Assembly (NCBI GenBank): GCA_003194445.1
Contig: PQXF01000002.1
Span: forward strand, 62,517-125,544
Reading direction: 5' to 3'
Source: Candidatus Methanogaster sp.
GTDB taxonomy: Archaea; Halobacteriota; Methanosarcinia; Methanosarcinales; Methanogasteraceae
DNA: 63,028 nt
Positions 37,186 through 46,360 of this stretch are shown here, in pieces; position 1 is the first letter of the stretch; each line of letters begins with the position of its first letter. The notes beneath the pieces were generated by a model. The model had not been told where the DNA came from. It did not search any database and saw only the letters and a program-made list of their open reading frames with translations. Position numbers and translations under genes: made by a program.

Positions 37186-37632
37186 TCAGACCATCTCCGT
37201 TGGATTTTTAACCGTTATATTATACGCGGATATACGATCCGCATTGGATAATATGGCATCGTCAGTTGTTAAAAACACCTGTGCCCCACATTCCACCGCA
37301 ATCGCAAGATGCATGGCATCCATAGCACCGACACCGCAACTGTTCATGATCTGCCCAGCCAGATCTTTGGTGCTGGCGGTAACCGGACTGATTTCAGTTG
37401 CCACGCGGGCGATCAATTTCTCAACCGATATTCGTTTAAGATTATCCGAGATCATAGACACCTCAAACAGCAGAATACTCGAACCGATAATCTCGATTTC
37501 ATTGTCATCGACTTTTTTCGTGAGTTTGTTCACAGATTCTGCTTCTTGTAGTATTCTGTCGCTTGTCGTGGCATCGAATGGTCTGCACCACACACAGGTA
37601 TCGAGATATGTGCGTATTTCGATTTTATCCAT
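37186..37632 (-). CDS. PIN-domain ribonuclease-like protein (VapC-like)
   Basis: The 148-residue PIN domain has acidic metal residues in YLDTCVWCRPFD near the N-terminus, in LLFEVSMIS, in GAMDAMHLAIAVE near residue 110, and in FLTTDDAIL. All four positions are filled, so RNase activity is plausible. It is longer than many VapC toxins by an N-terminal extension loop (about residues 25-45). It pairs with the 75-aa gene 2 bp downstream. Confidence 0.75.
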   Translation of the reverse strand: MDKIEIRTYLDTCVWCRPFDATTSDRILQEAESVNKLTKKVDDNEIEIIGSSILLFEVSMISDNLKRISVEKLIARVATEISPVTASTKDLAGQIMNSCGVGAMDAMHLAIAVECGAQVFLTTDDAILSNADRISAYNITVKNPTEMV

Positions 37633-37733
37633 TTTTAAAACCGTCCGATCCTACATTTCTACTGAAAGCAAGTCTCCGTTCTTGCATATCTCTTCCAGCC
37701 ATCATAAGAGGGTTTCCAGTCCGCGCCCATTTT

Positions 37734-39620
37734 TCACCCCACCATCCGCTCCACCACCGCCCCCACATCCTCGATCCACCGCATCCGGTACCCTCCGGCA
37801 TCAACCAGTTCGCAGAACGCCCGGTGCACGATATCTCTCGCCTCGGAAGTCTCCGAAACAACATCCTCTAACCAAACACAATCCTTCACCGAAAACGCAT
37901 CAAGCACAAACCGCCTGACCCGCTCAACCCGCTCTCGATCAAACTCTGGCTTAAAGAACGGAGCAAACAGAGCGATCCGCTCATCCGCTGGGTTATAGAA
38001 AACCTCCCCGGTAATAGAGTCAACCAAACAAACAGAAACGAACCTGCTCACATAGTTATGCGCAAACTCCTTCGACCGAATCTCGGAAACCACACGCTCA
38101 TCCCACCCAGTAGGAGACGCGACACCGATCACGTGCAGATACTGACCCGTTTCGGCATCAGGTATCAAGCCTCCAAGGATCGTTAGAAACTCTGATAGCC
38201 CAACTCTCCTCGTATCAAACCCGTACTCCTTGTACTCATCGAGATGTGAGAACGAGACCGCCTCAACAACGACTTTCTTTACCTTCTCGCCAAATACCCT
38301 GTACTTCCGCGCCTCAACAGCATACACAGATCGCGGATTCAGAGGACCCGCGTCGCCCCCGTTTCCTGCGCTCATCCTGACGTGACCATCGCCCCACGAG
38401 TTTATCTTATAATTCTTGTCCTCAATCGGGTTATAGATCCGTATCGGGAACTCGTGCATCTTCGCGTCGAACCGTGCGATGTAATTGAGCTCGTACAGTT
38501 TCGCATCCTCGCCTGTGACGAGCCGCAGTGGTTTTCCTGCGATGACCTCGCCAATTTCCCTCAGACGATCCTCAATCTCACCTTTCCTGAGCCCGATCGC
38601 CTTCTTCTCGGAATTAAGAGCGTTCTCCTTCTCTGCAAGACCTCTCTTCAGATTGTCCAGTTCCACAATCTCATTTGCAAGCAGCCTCCGATCCTCTGCC
38701 CGCTCCCGCTCCATCCGCGCCTGAAGTTCCTTCTCCTGCGCCTCGATCTCCCGCCTTCGCGCATCGATCGTGTCAAGCTGATCCGCCCAGACTTGATCCA
38801 TCGCAGCGAACCGCTGGAGAAGGCGATCCCTCTCCGCGGCTAACGACTCAAGCGTCCTCTCTGCGCCCTCTTTCTCCACCGACTCCTTCAGGAGTTCGCC
38901 TTCGAGTTGGGATATCCGGTTTGTTAGCGTGAGATTCTCATCATCAATCGACTCAAACTCACTAAGTCGCGATTCAAGCTCCCGCAGCCTCTGCTCGCCC
39001 TCCGCGATCACGCGCTCCCTCATCGCCTCAGACTCCGCAACCTTCACGAGAATCCCTGATTTCAGCCATGACAAGCCATATCGCTCGATGCAACCGAATG
39101 TGATCTTCTCGATTTTGTGCTGCACCTTCATGTACCGGTTCTTAAACGCGATCTTCAGATCCTTCAGAATCGTTGGATCGTCGAGCAGGGTGTCAAGGTT
39201 GGCGTACCCCAACTCATAGTAATCCGTGATCAGTTCGTAGAGTCCTTCCTTCTTCCTTGCAATCTTTTCCACTGCTTCATCAATCGTTAGAATATCGAAA
39301 ATGTGGTATCTCTCAAAATCTCTGGCGAGTTTCAGTTCATTCTCCCCAAACCCCGATGTCATAGGATTATCCTCTCCGTTCACCCACGAGGATGTTGCAA
39401 GCAGGAGTCTTGCAAGCGCAAACCTGCTCGCTGCATCGTTGTAGATATCCGCGGGCATGGTTATGCATTCTGTCTCGAATCGCTCAAGGTTCCCTGCAAT
39501 CTCGTTGTATAACTCGATTCTTTTTATTTCCGGAGTCCTCTTGAGTCTCTCGAGATCGTTTCTCAGCACCCGCTCCACCACTTTCAATGCCCTGTCATAT
39601 TCAACAGTCCATTCTGCCAT
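37734..39620 (-). CDS. Coiled-coil protein of unknown family (628 aa)
   Basis: The N-terminal 190 residues are helical and globular. A long coiled coil follows at about 195-375 (for example LRELESRLSEFESID and RREIEAQEKELQARMERERA). A C-terminal alpha/beta domain comes last, with LRLVTGEDAKLYELNYIA and a motif-like GVASPTGWDERVV. There is no membrane segment or known catalytic motif. I start at the ATG at 39620 (ribosome site AAGGAGGT), 2 bp after the stop of the 165-aa gene, so both are made together. The order PP2C, 165-aa, coiled-coil, PIN pair and membrane protein on one strand suggests a unit; the C-terminal SPTGWDERVV region resembles phosphate-binding loops only loosely. Confidence 0.65.
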   Translation of the reverse strand: MAEWTVEYDRALKVVERVLRNDLERLKRTPEIKRIELYNEIAGNLERFETECITMPADIYNDAASRFALARLLLATSSWVNGEDNPMTSGFGENELKLARDFERYHIFDILTIDEAVEKIARKKEGLYELITDYYELGYANLDTLLDDPTILKDLKIAFKNRYMKVQHKIEKITFGCIERYGLSWLKSGILVKVAESEAMRERVIAEGEQRLRELESRLSEFESIDDENLTLTNRISQLEGELLKESVEKEGAERTLESLAAERDRLLQRFAAMDQVWADQLDTIDARRREIEAQEKELQARMERERAEDRRLLANEIVELDNLKRGLAEKENALNSEKKAIGLRKGEIEDRLREIGEVIAGKPLRLVTGEDAKLYELNYIARFDAKMHEFPIRIYNPIEDKNYKINSWGDGHVRMSAGNGGDAGPLNPRSVYAVEARKYRVFGEKVKKVVVEAVSFSHLDEYKEYGFDTRRVGLSEFLTILGGLIPDAETGQYLHVIGVASPTGWDERVVSEIRSKEFAHNYVSRFVSVCLVDSITGEVFYNPADERIALFAPFFKPEFDRERVERVRRFVLDAFSVKDCVWLEDVVSETSEARDIVHRAFCELVDAGGYRMRWIEDVGAVVERMVG

Positions 39621-39622
39621 AA

Positions 39623-40120
39623 TCAAACCTCCTTGAAGTATCTTATCTCACTCTCGATCTTCTCGCGGATCAATCCCGGAGCGTCGCCGTATCCGCTGAT
39701 AATGATTCGCACCCTGCCAGCACCAGTTAGATTGATCGAGACATCCGCCTTCCCCTTCCTTGTGGAGACCTCATAAATCCGTTCAAACTCCGTCTCTGTT
39801 ATGAGCACGCCTTTCTGTTTAGCCATTATAAATCCAAGAAACTTCCTTATCGTCTCCAGATCCCCCTCAAGTGCGGTTTCAATCGATAGCTCCTCTTTTT
39901 CGATCTCAAAGGAGACGTCATTTAAGGAATAGACATTCACATTTTCTCTTGACACTCTTGAATAGAGGTCCTCCACAAAATCCTCCACGTTTTCGCCTTT
40001 GAATAAGATCGGGACTCCTTCGGGTTTTTTCACTCCTGCCACCGCTTTCCATCGCTCTATTGCATAGTCGATCCTCTTCCGCTCAGAATCATCCGCATAT
40101 CTTGCAACTATAAGGTACAT
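39623..40120 (-). CDS. Hypothetical protein (165 aa) coupled to the coiled-coil protein
   Basis: No family is recognised. The sequence is alternating helix and strand (MYLIVARYADDSERKRIDYA and INLTGAGRVRIIISGYG), soluble, with an acidic centre around VSFEIEKEELSIE. Its stop is 2 bp before the start of the coiled-coil gene, indicating a fixed stoichiometric partner. It begins 85 bp after the PP2C stop. Confidence 0.6.
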   Translation of the reverse strand: MYLIVARYADDSERKRIDYAIERWKAVAGVKKPEGVPILFKGENVEDFVEDLYSRVSRENVNVYSLNDVSFEIEKEELSIETALEGDLETIRKFLGFIMAKQKGVLITETEFERIYEVSTRKGKADVSINLTGAGRVRIIISGYGDAPGLIREKIESEIRYFKEV

Positions 40121-40205
40121 CTAAAATCACCGGTACTACTCATTCTCCATCCCGATCCTATATAAAGTTTTCTCCACAATGGAGAAATAATGATATAGTT
40201 CTATT

Positions 40206-41009
40206 TCAGTGTGACGCCAGAACAACAGTCACGTTATCTTTTGCACCCCGCGCAAGAGCCGCCTTAACCAGACGTCCGCACCCATCATCCCGGCTCCGTG
40301 ACATGGAAACGGAGACTGCCGCTTGCACCTCCGCGTCCTTCAGTGTATCGCTGACGCCATCTGAGCAGAGAAGCAGCATATCCTTGCCGAGTTTCACATC
40401 ATAGAGGTCTGGCTTGACGCCTTCCTGCCCGATCACCTTTGTCACGAGGTTCTTATCAGGATGGCTGAAAGCCTCATCCTCATCGATGACCCCCCGATCC
40501 ACAAGCGCCTGAACGTAAGAGTGATCCCTCGTCACCTGCACAATCCCACCTCCACCTCTATCCCTTCCCCCCTCTCCGGATTCTATCAGGTACGCCCTGC
40601 TGTCTCCGAGATTCGCAACCACGCCCGTACCATCATCCCGAAGAAGCGCAGCCACAAGCGTTGTTCCCATGTTATGCCGCTCGGGCACAAGTTCCGACTG
40701 ATAGCAGATCTCCTCGTTCGCCTTTACAAAGCCCGCCTCCAGCAGTTCTTTCATCGATTCGGGGGTGATGGTCTTTCGAGCAGCAACCCGCCTCTTCACA
40801 GTCTCCACAAGTTCTATAACCGCGAGCTTGCTTGCGACTTCTCCGGCTGCACCACCTCCTAATCCGTCTGCGACTGCAAGGAGGTGGAGATTTCCGCTGG
40901 CGTGCTCGAGGGTGACGGTATCGTAGGCGTCCTCGTTGTTATTCCTGCCTCCCTTATCGGTTGCGCCGCAGTATCCAAGCACGGTTATCCCCTCCATTCC
41001 ACCACTCAA
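40206..41009 (-). CDS. PP2C-type protein phosphatase
   Basis: This is a PPM/PP2C-family Ser/Thr phosphatase with its metal-binding aspartates in place: RNNNEDAY (first motif), VADGLGGGAAGEVAS, the NMGTTLVAAL block, VANLGDSRAYLI, LLLCSDGVSDTL and GAKDNVTVVLA. The 267 residues form a bare catalytic domain with no membrane part. A TTG at 41009 or the ATG at 40997 may be the start. It is rare in archaea and usually paired with a kinase or FHA protein; none is next to it here, which makes the neighbouring unknown proteins its candidate targets. Confidence 0.92.
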   Translation of the reverse strand: MSGGMEGITVLGYCGATDKGGRNNNEDAYDTVTLEHASGNLHLLAVADGLGGGAAGEVASKLAVIELVETVKRRVAARKTITPESMKELLEAGFVKANEEICYQSELVPERHNMGTTLVAALLRDDGTGVVANLGDSRAYLIESGEGGRDRGGGGIVQVTRDHSYVQALVDRGVIDEDEAFSHPDKNLVTKVIGQEGVKPDLYDVKLGKDMLLLCSDGVSDTLKDAEVQAAVSVSMSRSRDDGCGRLVKAALARGAKDNVTVVLASH

Positions 41010-41036
41010 AACACCTCACTCCGCCTGCCCTATGGA

Positions 41037-41255
41037 TCATAATGCTTCATTGAATTCTTCTACTGAAATCTCTGCCTGTCTTATAATTTTTCTCAAAGTC
41101 CCCTTCTTAACCGTTTTATGTAGTGGGACTGAAAACACCACCTGACCCTTCTGCAATACCACATGATCTCCTTTTCCAAATCTAACTGCGAACCCCAATC
41201 TCACGAGTGCTTTGACAGTTTCTTCTCCGGAAGCTACAGGCAGTTTTTTAGGCAC
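41037..41255 (-). CDS. hicA: HicA-type mRNA interferase toxin
   Basis: The 72-residue double-stranded-RNA-binding-like toxin has GDHVVLQKGQ and the C-terminal VPLHKTVKKGTLRKIIRQA, the typical HicA end with its catalytic His in the GDH block. It overlaps the HicB start region by 8 bp. Here hicB comes first and hicA second, the reverse of many bacterial cassettes but common in archaea. Confidence 0.88.
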   Translation of the reverse strand: MPKKLPVASGEETVKALVRLGFAVRFGKGDHVVLQKGQVVFSVPLHKTVKKGTLRKIIRQAEISVEEFNEAL

Positions 41256-41460
41256 TTACTTCCACCGTTGAAATTTCGGCTGCTGCACCCAACCATTTTA
41301 TTTCCTGGTTAAGCACCTCCAATACCGCTTCAATCGCTTCTTCTACATTTATGAGTGCTTCTTCCTTTGTTTCGCCCTGACTAATCGCACCGGGCAGTTC
41401 AAGGCACTGGGCAGAATATCCGCCCTCCTCTTCTTTTTCAAGGATTATTGTATACTTCAT
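41248..41460 (-). CDS. hicB: HicB-type antitoxin
   Basis: The 70-residue protein has the partial RNase H-fold of HicB antitoxins (EEEGGYSAQCLELPGAISQG, then EALINVEEAIEAVLE). The C-terminal DNA-binding domain of longer HicB proteins is absent, so autoregulation would need another protein. It overlaps hicA, so the pair is co-translated. Confidence 0.88.
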   Translation of the reverse strand: MKYTIILEKEEEGGYSAQCLELPGAISQGETKEEALINVEEAIEAVLEVLNQEIKWLGAAAEISTVEVSA

Positions 41461-41560
41461 GATCTCACTTCATGCTGGTTTATATTTAAGTTACCTCGCA
41501 CACCTCGCCATCACCAGCCCTCATGCTTTCTGCATACTGCAATTCTCGCATTTCTTATCA

Positions 41561-42645
41561 TCATCTCTCCATCTTCACCTGATGCAGCAGTCCAATCAGT
41601 CTTTCACACATTCGCATTCCGCGCTCTTTCTGCGCTTCGACATTCGGTGCAGCGCCGCCCAGCTTTCGTATTACATCCAGATTCTCTTCCACGAACGGAA
41701 GGATTTCCTCTTTTGTGATCGGCTCTGCTGCCCTAAGTGAACTGTATACCGCCTCAAGTTTATCGATCAAGATTTCGGGCTCTGCGTATCTATCTTTGCA
41801 ATAATTCTCGAAATCACGGATCAGTCTGAACGAATTGGTGAAATTCTGCACGATCTCACGCCTATACGAATCTTGCAGATTCTCCATCACCTGTGAGGCA
41901 AGAGCGTCGATGGATCCGTAGAACATCTTTTTAAAATCGCCATATTTACATGCGTAGGTAAATCGCTTCTCCCTGATCGGTACTTCTATCATCTGTGGTG
42001 TCGCTCCAAGTTTAACAACTCCTGAAACACCAAATTCCATTTTAAGTGCATCTTCGCACCGGATATCTGTTTCGAAGTACATCAGACGTGTTCCACCCTT
42101 TGCCGGGATGCTCACACCGAGTTCGGGTGGGATTGATACCACGTATTTATTTCTATTTTTATCCGTATCGAAACTGCTATCCACGATGCGAACCCGTTTG
42201 TCATCAAGGTGGGCTTTGGTGATCATGAGAGCCTGCTCGGTGTACAGGGTAACATTCCACTCGGTAACCGGATAGTCGGCGCGATTCACAATTTTCAGCA
42301 AAAACCAGTAGATATTCGGATTTTTATCGCTGATCCATTGTTTGATTCCTGGCAGTTCTCCGTACTCATCTGGTTTCCCTCTACTCCAGACGAAGTCTCT
42401 GTTGCCTGGATTCGGATCCCAGATTGTGCGGAGTGTGGTGAATTCGTGAGGGTAGACCGGTGGTGCTCGTTCTGTCGTCGGATCTGCTACCAATACCTCA
42501 ACCTCCTCTGACGCTGTGTAATCCCGGTCGAGAGTGTCTTTGTAAGTGAGCACGATATCGATTGGCACCTCGCCTGTGGCTGTTGACATCATTGAGATGG
42601 TTATCACTTCCGTCTCGTTTGTGTTGAGATGTGGGATTCCGGATA
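41561..42645 (-). pseudogene. 5'-truncated paralogue of the 644-aa membrane protein
   Basis: From about 42645 the frame reads SGIPHLNTNETEVITIS and IDIVLTYKDTLDRDYTASE, an extracellular beta-sandwich-like piece. FTTLRTIWDPNPGNRDFVW and the whole 300-residue conserved domain follow, ending QKERGMRMCERLI. It is strongly similar along its length to residues 345-644 of the protein at 34889. The signal peptide, most of the outer part and apparently the membrane helix are missing, because the frame emerges from a truncated group II intron. Without a start of its own it is probably not expressed properly. Confidence 0.7.
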
Positions 42646-44390
42646 TACGCTTCAACCATATACTCATCTCCGTCATCTTCTGTCTGAACTTCTTCTGGTG
42701 ACGTCTTTCGCCCAAGCTTGAATTTGCCTTTACGAGATAAATCGCAGAAATGTGTAAACCCTAGAAAATCAAAGGTTTCGCATTTAAAACCGTATCGCTT
42801 CGCTCCCATGCAGGGGCATCGTCCGAACTCGATAATCTTACTCTTTTCTTCAGATATCGTAAGTCCGAATTTGCCCATACGCCGCCTCAAATCGTCTCCA
42901 AATACTCTGGCTTCGATTTCTTTCTCGAAGCATACGACAAAGTCGTCTGCGTATCGGATAAGCTGTGCCGAACCAAGTAGCTGTGGCTTTACCTCTTCTT
43001 CAAACCACTTGTCGAGCGCATAATGGAGATATACATTAGCGAGTATGGGACTCAGGATCCCACCTTGTGGGGTGCCCATTTTCGTATCAAAGTATTTTCC
43101 TTCTTCCATTATGCCAGACTTGAGGAAACGACCGATCAACTGCAAAAGCGACGGATCCACGACCCTCTGCTTCAGACATTCTATCAGTTTCTTGTGATCT
43201 ACTGTGTCAAAGAACTTCGAAATGTCCATATCCACCACAAAGTTGACCGGACTGGTCATGATAACTTTGTTGAGCTTCTTTAGAGCATCGTGGCAGCTGC
43301 GATTCGGGCGGAAACCATACGATGTGTTTATAAAGTCCTGCTCAAAGATAGATTCGAGAATCTTCTTTAGTGCCATCTGAACAATCTTGTCCTCGACGGC
43401 GGGGATTCCGAGAGGTCTTTTATCACCGTTTGGCTTCGGGATATAAACGCGCAAGACGGGTTGAGGCTTGTACTGCTTTGCTTTGAGCCTTGCCACCAGA
43501 TTTGCGATATTCTCGTCCAGTTTCTTCGCGTATTCTCCTACTGTTACTCCGTCAATTCCAGGAGATTTTCCTCGTTTTAATTCCCTGAAACATTCTTTTA
43601 GGAAATTCTCTGTAAGCACGTGTGCTAATGACGTGAACTTGCATTTTGAATCTCCTTTTGCTCTTAAGGCTATCGCCATAAGAACTTTTAGAGTTTATAC
43701 CGCTTTGCTACAAGCCCCACCCGGAGGGCAGTTTTTACTCGATTTTTTGTGAAAAAATCGTTGTTATCATCTACAGCCCACCTCTGGGTGTGGTAAATAT
43801 GTCCCTGGTGACCAGCGCACTCCTGTCCGCCCCTTCCCTCCACAGGAATTACCCTGCTTCATCAGTACTATGAGCGAATCCGACTCCCAATACGCCTTTT
43901 TGCGGTATCTTGCCGTCTATAGGCTTGATATCGCATACTCCTACTCCCGTAGGGAGACCAAGGAGAGAGTATTGGGCCTACCGAGTTCCCATAGTCTCCA
44001 TTTGATACCATGCTACGGTCTGAGACGCCCGCTCTGACTCACATTACCTCGCAATGTCCCAGAACTCTCTGCTATATTCCAAGACTGGAGGACCCGACTA
44101 ACGGTGATGTGAATGCAGCGTTTCCGTCACACAGACAACGTCGGCTTCCAGAATCATCGGAATTTCGGGGCTTATAACCTTCACCTTTTCGATTGTGGCC
44201 TGGTATCCCATCCCCCCAGCTTCACAACAGCCCGTTACCGGGCTGGGTGTGGGGTTTTAGTTCTGAGGTGGTGGCTAGCCTTTCCTCGAGGCTCTGATTT
44301 TCACCAGCTGGCGAGTATGAATTTATCTCGGCACGCCTATGATTCCCATGGTATTCACCTCATGTATTGTTGGTTAATGCGATTTCGTAC
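42640..44390 (-). mobile_element. Group II intron, 3'-truncated
   Basis: The reverse strand carries a structured, gene-free RNA-like region (43700 to about 44390) followed by a group II-type reverse transcriptase reading in the same direction. Hairpin-rich sequence such as CAGCCCGGTAACGGGCTG and CTCCCTACGGGAG fits domain I. The 3' part (end of the maturase, domains V and VI) is lost where the paralogue gene begins at about 42640, so splicing should be impossible. The exact 5' boundary is uncertain; it may be near 44380. Confidence 0.65.
42700..43679 (-). pseudogene. Group II intron reverse transcriptase/maturase, truncated
   Basis: The reverse transcriptase domain is well preserved: RGKSPGIDGVTVGEYAK, RPLGIPAVEDKIVQMAL, YGFRPNRSCHDAL, MGTPQGGILSPILANV and the catalytic LIRYADDFVV. 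The finger/palm ends with DFLGFTHFC. Near 42705 a frame change occurs: KLGRKTS continues in another frame as KKFRQKMTEMSIWLKRI, and then homology stops. The maturase X domain and endonuclease are missing. Retromobility is therefore lost. Confidence 0.8.
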
Positions 44391-44480
44391 GTAACCCTAT
44401 ATATCCTTTTCGGTTATAACTATTATACTCCTATTGTACGATGGATTGGTCGATTGGCATCCCTCGACCTCACCTGTGTT

Positions 44481-45566
44481 TCACACTATCACATGAACCG
44501 ACGTTGCCTTAAACGTCAATAGAACCCGGTCCCCCCCAAACAGTTTCAGATCACGCGCCGCAAGCCGCGTTATGTCAACAGACATCTCCACTCCCTCGAC
44601 ATCAACGAGAACCCTCATCAAAGGACCGTTCGGGAATATGCTGACGATTTTGCCTGTGATCTCATTTCTTGCGCTCCGTGCACTCGTATCCCGGTCAGAC
44701 TTTGTGAGGATGATCTCTTCCGGTCTGACACACGCTTTCACACGAGTCCCAACGCTTGATGGCACGAAAACCGTGGTCAGGTCGAAATTCCCTGTTGAGA
44801 TCTGTAGAACCCCGTTATCCCCATCCAGCGCGGCAATCTTCCCCTCGAAGATGTTCTTCATGCCGATAAACCTCGCAACAAACTCGTTCTCCGGCTTATA
44901 AAAGATCTTCTCAGGCGTTCCCGCCTCCTCGATCCTCCCGTTGTTCAGGACCGCGATCCGGTCGCCAAGTGTCATCGCCTCAACCTGATCGTGTGTCACA
45001 TAGATACTTGTTAGCCCGATATCTCGCTGCAACTGCACAATCTCGTGCCTCAATCGTTCACGAACGACCGCATCCAGATTGCTCAGCGGTTCATCCATTA
45101 GAATACATTCAGGTTCCGTTGCAATCGCCCTTGCAAGAGCAACTCGCTGCTGTTCCCCGCCGCTTAATTTCATCGGATTTCTCTTCTCAAATCCATCAAG
45201 ACCAACAAGCTCAAGGGCTCTTTTCACCTCAGTCGTATTGCCGCCTCGGACACTCCGTTTATTTCCCGCTTTCAATCCGAATTCAATGTTTTCATAGATG
45301 TTCAGATGAGGAAATAAAGCATAATTCTGGAATACGAAACCAATCCCCCTCTTGTGTGGTGGAGTATCGTTTATCCGCGACCCATCCATATAGATATCCC
45401 CCGTGTCCTCCTTCATAAGTCCTGCGATCACCGAGAGCGCGGTCGTCTTCCCGCATCCGGACGATCCGAGAAGGACAAACATCTCTCCTTTCTTTGCAGA
45501 CAGATCAAGCGAGCTCAACACCTCGTTTTCTCCAAAAGATTTGCAGATGCCGTCCAGTTGAATCAT
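44481..45566 (-). CDS. wtpC: Tungstate/molybdate ABC transporter ATPase
   Basis: This 361-residue ABC ATPase has Walker A GSSGCGKTT (residues 34-42), the Q-loop FVFQNYALFPHL, signature KLSGGEQQR, Walker B CILMDEPLSNLD and the switch His in YVTHDQ. The C-terminal 120 residues form a TOBE/MOP-like oxyanion-binding domain (VRPEEIILT), typical of ModC/WtpC. Specificity (tungstate, molybdate or, less likely, sulfate) is inferred from the operon. The start overlaps the permease stop. It is the fourth gene of the operon. Confidence 0.88.
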   Translation of the reverse strand: MIQLDGICKSFGENEVLSSLDLSAKKGEMFVLLGSSGCGKTTALSVIAGLMKEDTGDIYMDGSRINDTPPHKRGIGFVFQNYALFPHLNIYENIEFGLKAGNKRSVRGGNTTEVKRALELVGLDGFEKRNPMKLSGGEQQRVALARAIATEPECILMDEPLSNLDAVVRERLRHEIVQLQRDIGLTSIYVTHDQVEAMTLGDRIAVLNNGRIEEAGTPEKIFYKPENEFVARFIGMKNIFEGKIAALDGDNGVLQISTGNFDLTTVFVPSSVGTRVKACVRPEEIILTKSDRDTSARSARNEITGKIVSIFPNGPLMRVLVDVEGVEMSVDITRLAARDLKLFGGDRVLLTFKATSVHVIV

Positions 45567-46360
45567 TGTGCCGCTGCCCCCCGCGTTCCGAGATTGCAAT
45601 CCTCCATAGTTCCGACATATTTGAATACAATGAGTGTCGTTACCGCAATTACCATCAAGATCAGTGAGAGCGCTATAGACGCGCTGATATTGCCAGACAT
45701 TGTATGCATGTATATTCCAACCGTCATCGTCTCGGTTCTGTACGGGATACACCCGGCAACCATCGCAGTCGCGCCAAACTCGCCGAGCGCACGAGCCCAT
45801 GTCATGATGACACCGGACGCGATCCCGCTTTTTGCAAGTGGAAGTGATACCTTCTTAAACGTGTAAAATTCCGATGCCCCAAGCGTTCTTGCAGCATCCA
45901 TTACGTCTTGATCGATCGATTCAAACGCGGTCTTCGTCGATCTTATCAGAAAAGGGGACGCTACAAAGAGTTGTGCGATGATTATCCCTTTTACAGTGAA
46001 CAGGACATTAAACCGGCTGAATATCCCCTCTCCGCCAAACGCAATTAGGATCGCAAGACCGCAGACGAGCGGAGGCAATACGATCGGAAGATCTACAAAC
46101 GTATCAAGGATATTTTTGCCTTTGAACTGCTTTGTCGCAAGGATGTATGCAGCCGGGATCCCGAAGAGGAGCGCAAGGAAAACTACGGCAATCGAGGTCT
46201 TAAGGCTCAAGAGGATGGCTGATATGATTTCAGGGGATCTGATCTCGCCTGCGAACTCGGCAAAGGATGTCGCGGTGAGGAGGCACGTAAGTATAACTGC
46301 GATAAAGCCAAAGAAGATGCCAGCGAGCAGGGATAATGAAATCCGAAAGGAAAGACTCAT
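45563..46360 (-). CDS. wtpB: Tungstate/molybdate ABC transporter permease
   Basis: This 265-residue membrane protein has about six helices and the permease EAA-loop MDAARTLGASEFYTFKKVSL, followed by MTWARALGEFGATAMVAG, the exact style of ModB/WtpB. LPIVLPPLVCGLAIL is also a family block. It overlaps the DUF364 gene upstream and wtpC downstream by 4 bp each. Confidence 0.9.
   Translation of the reverse strand: MSLSFRISLSLLAGIFFGFIAVILTCLLTATSFAEFAGEIRSPEIISAILLSLKTSIAVVFLALLFGIPAAYILATKQFKGKNILDTFVDLPIVLPPLVCGLAILIAFGGEGIFSRFNVLFTVKGIIIAQLFVASPFLIRSTKTAFESIDQDVMDAARTLGASEFYTFKKVSLPLAKSGIASGVIMTWARALGEFGATAMVAGCIPYRTETMTVGIYMHTMSGNISASIALSLILMVIAVTTLIVFKYVGTMEDCNLGTRGAAAQ

Noticed and set aside
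44133-44199. A reverse-strand peptide starting MGYQATIEKVKVISPEIP that could be a 5' exon joined to the paralogue at 42645
   Set aside because: The surrounding sequence has the hairpin-rich character of group II intron domain I, with stops in all frames upstream. The peptide is more simply a chance frame inside the intron RNA.
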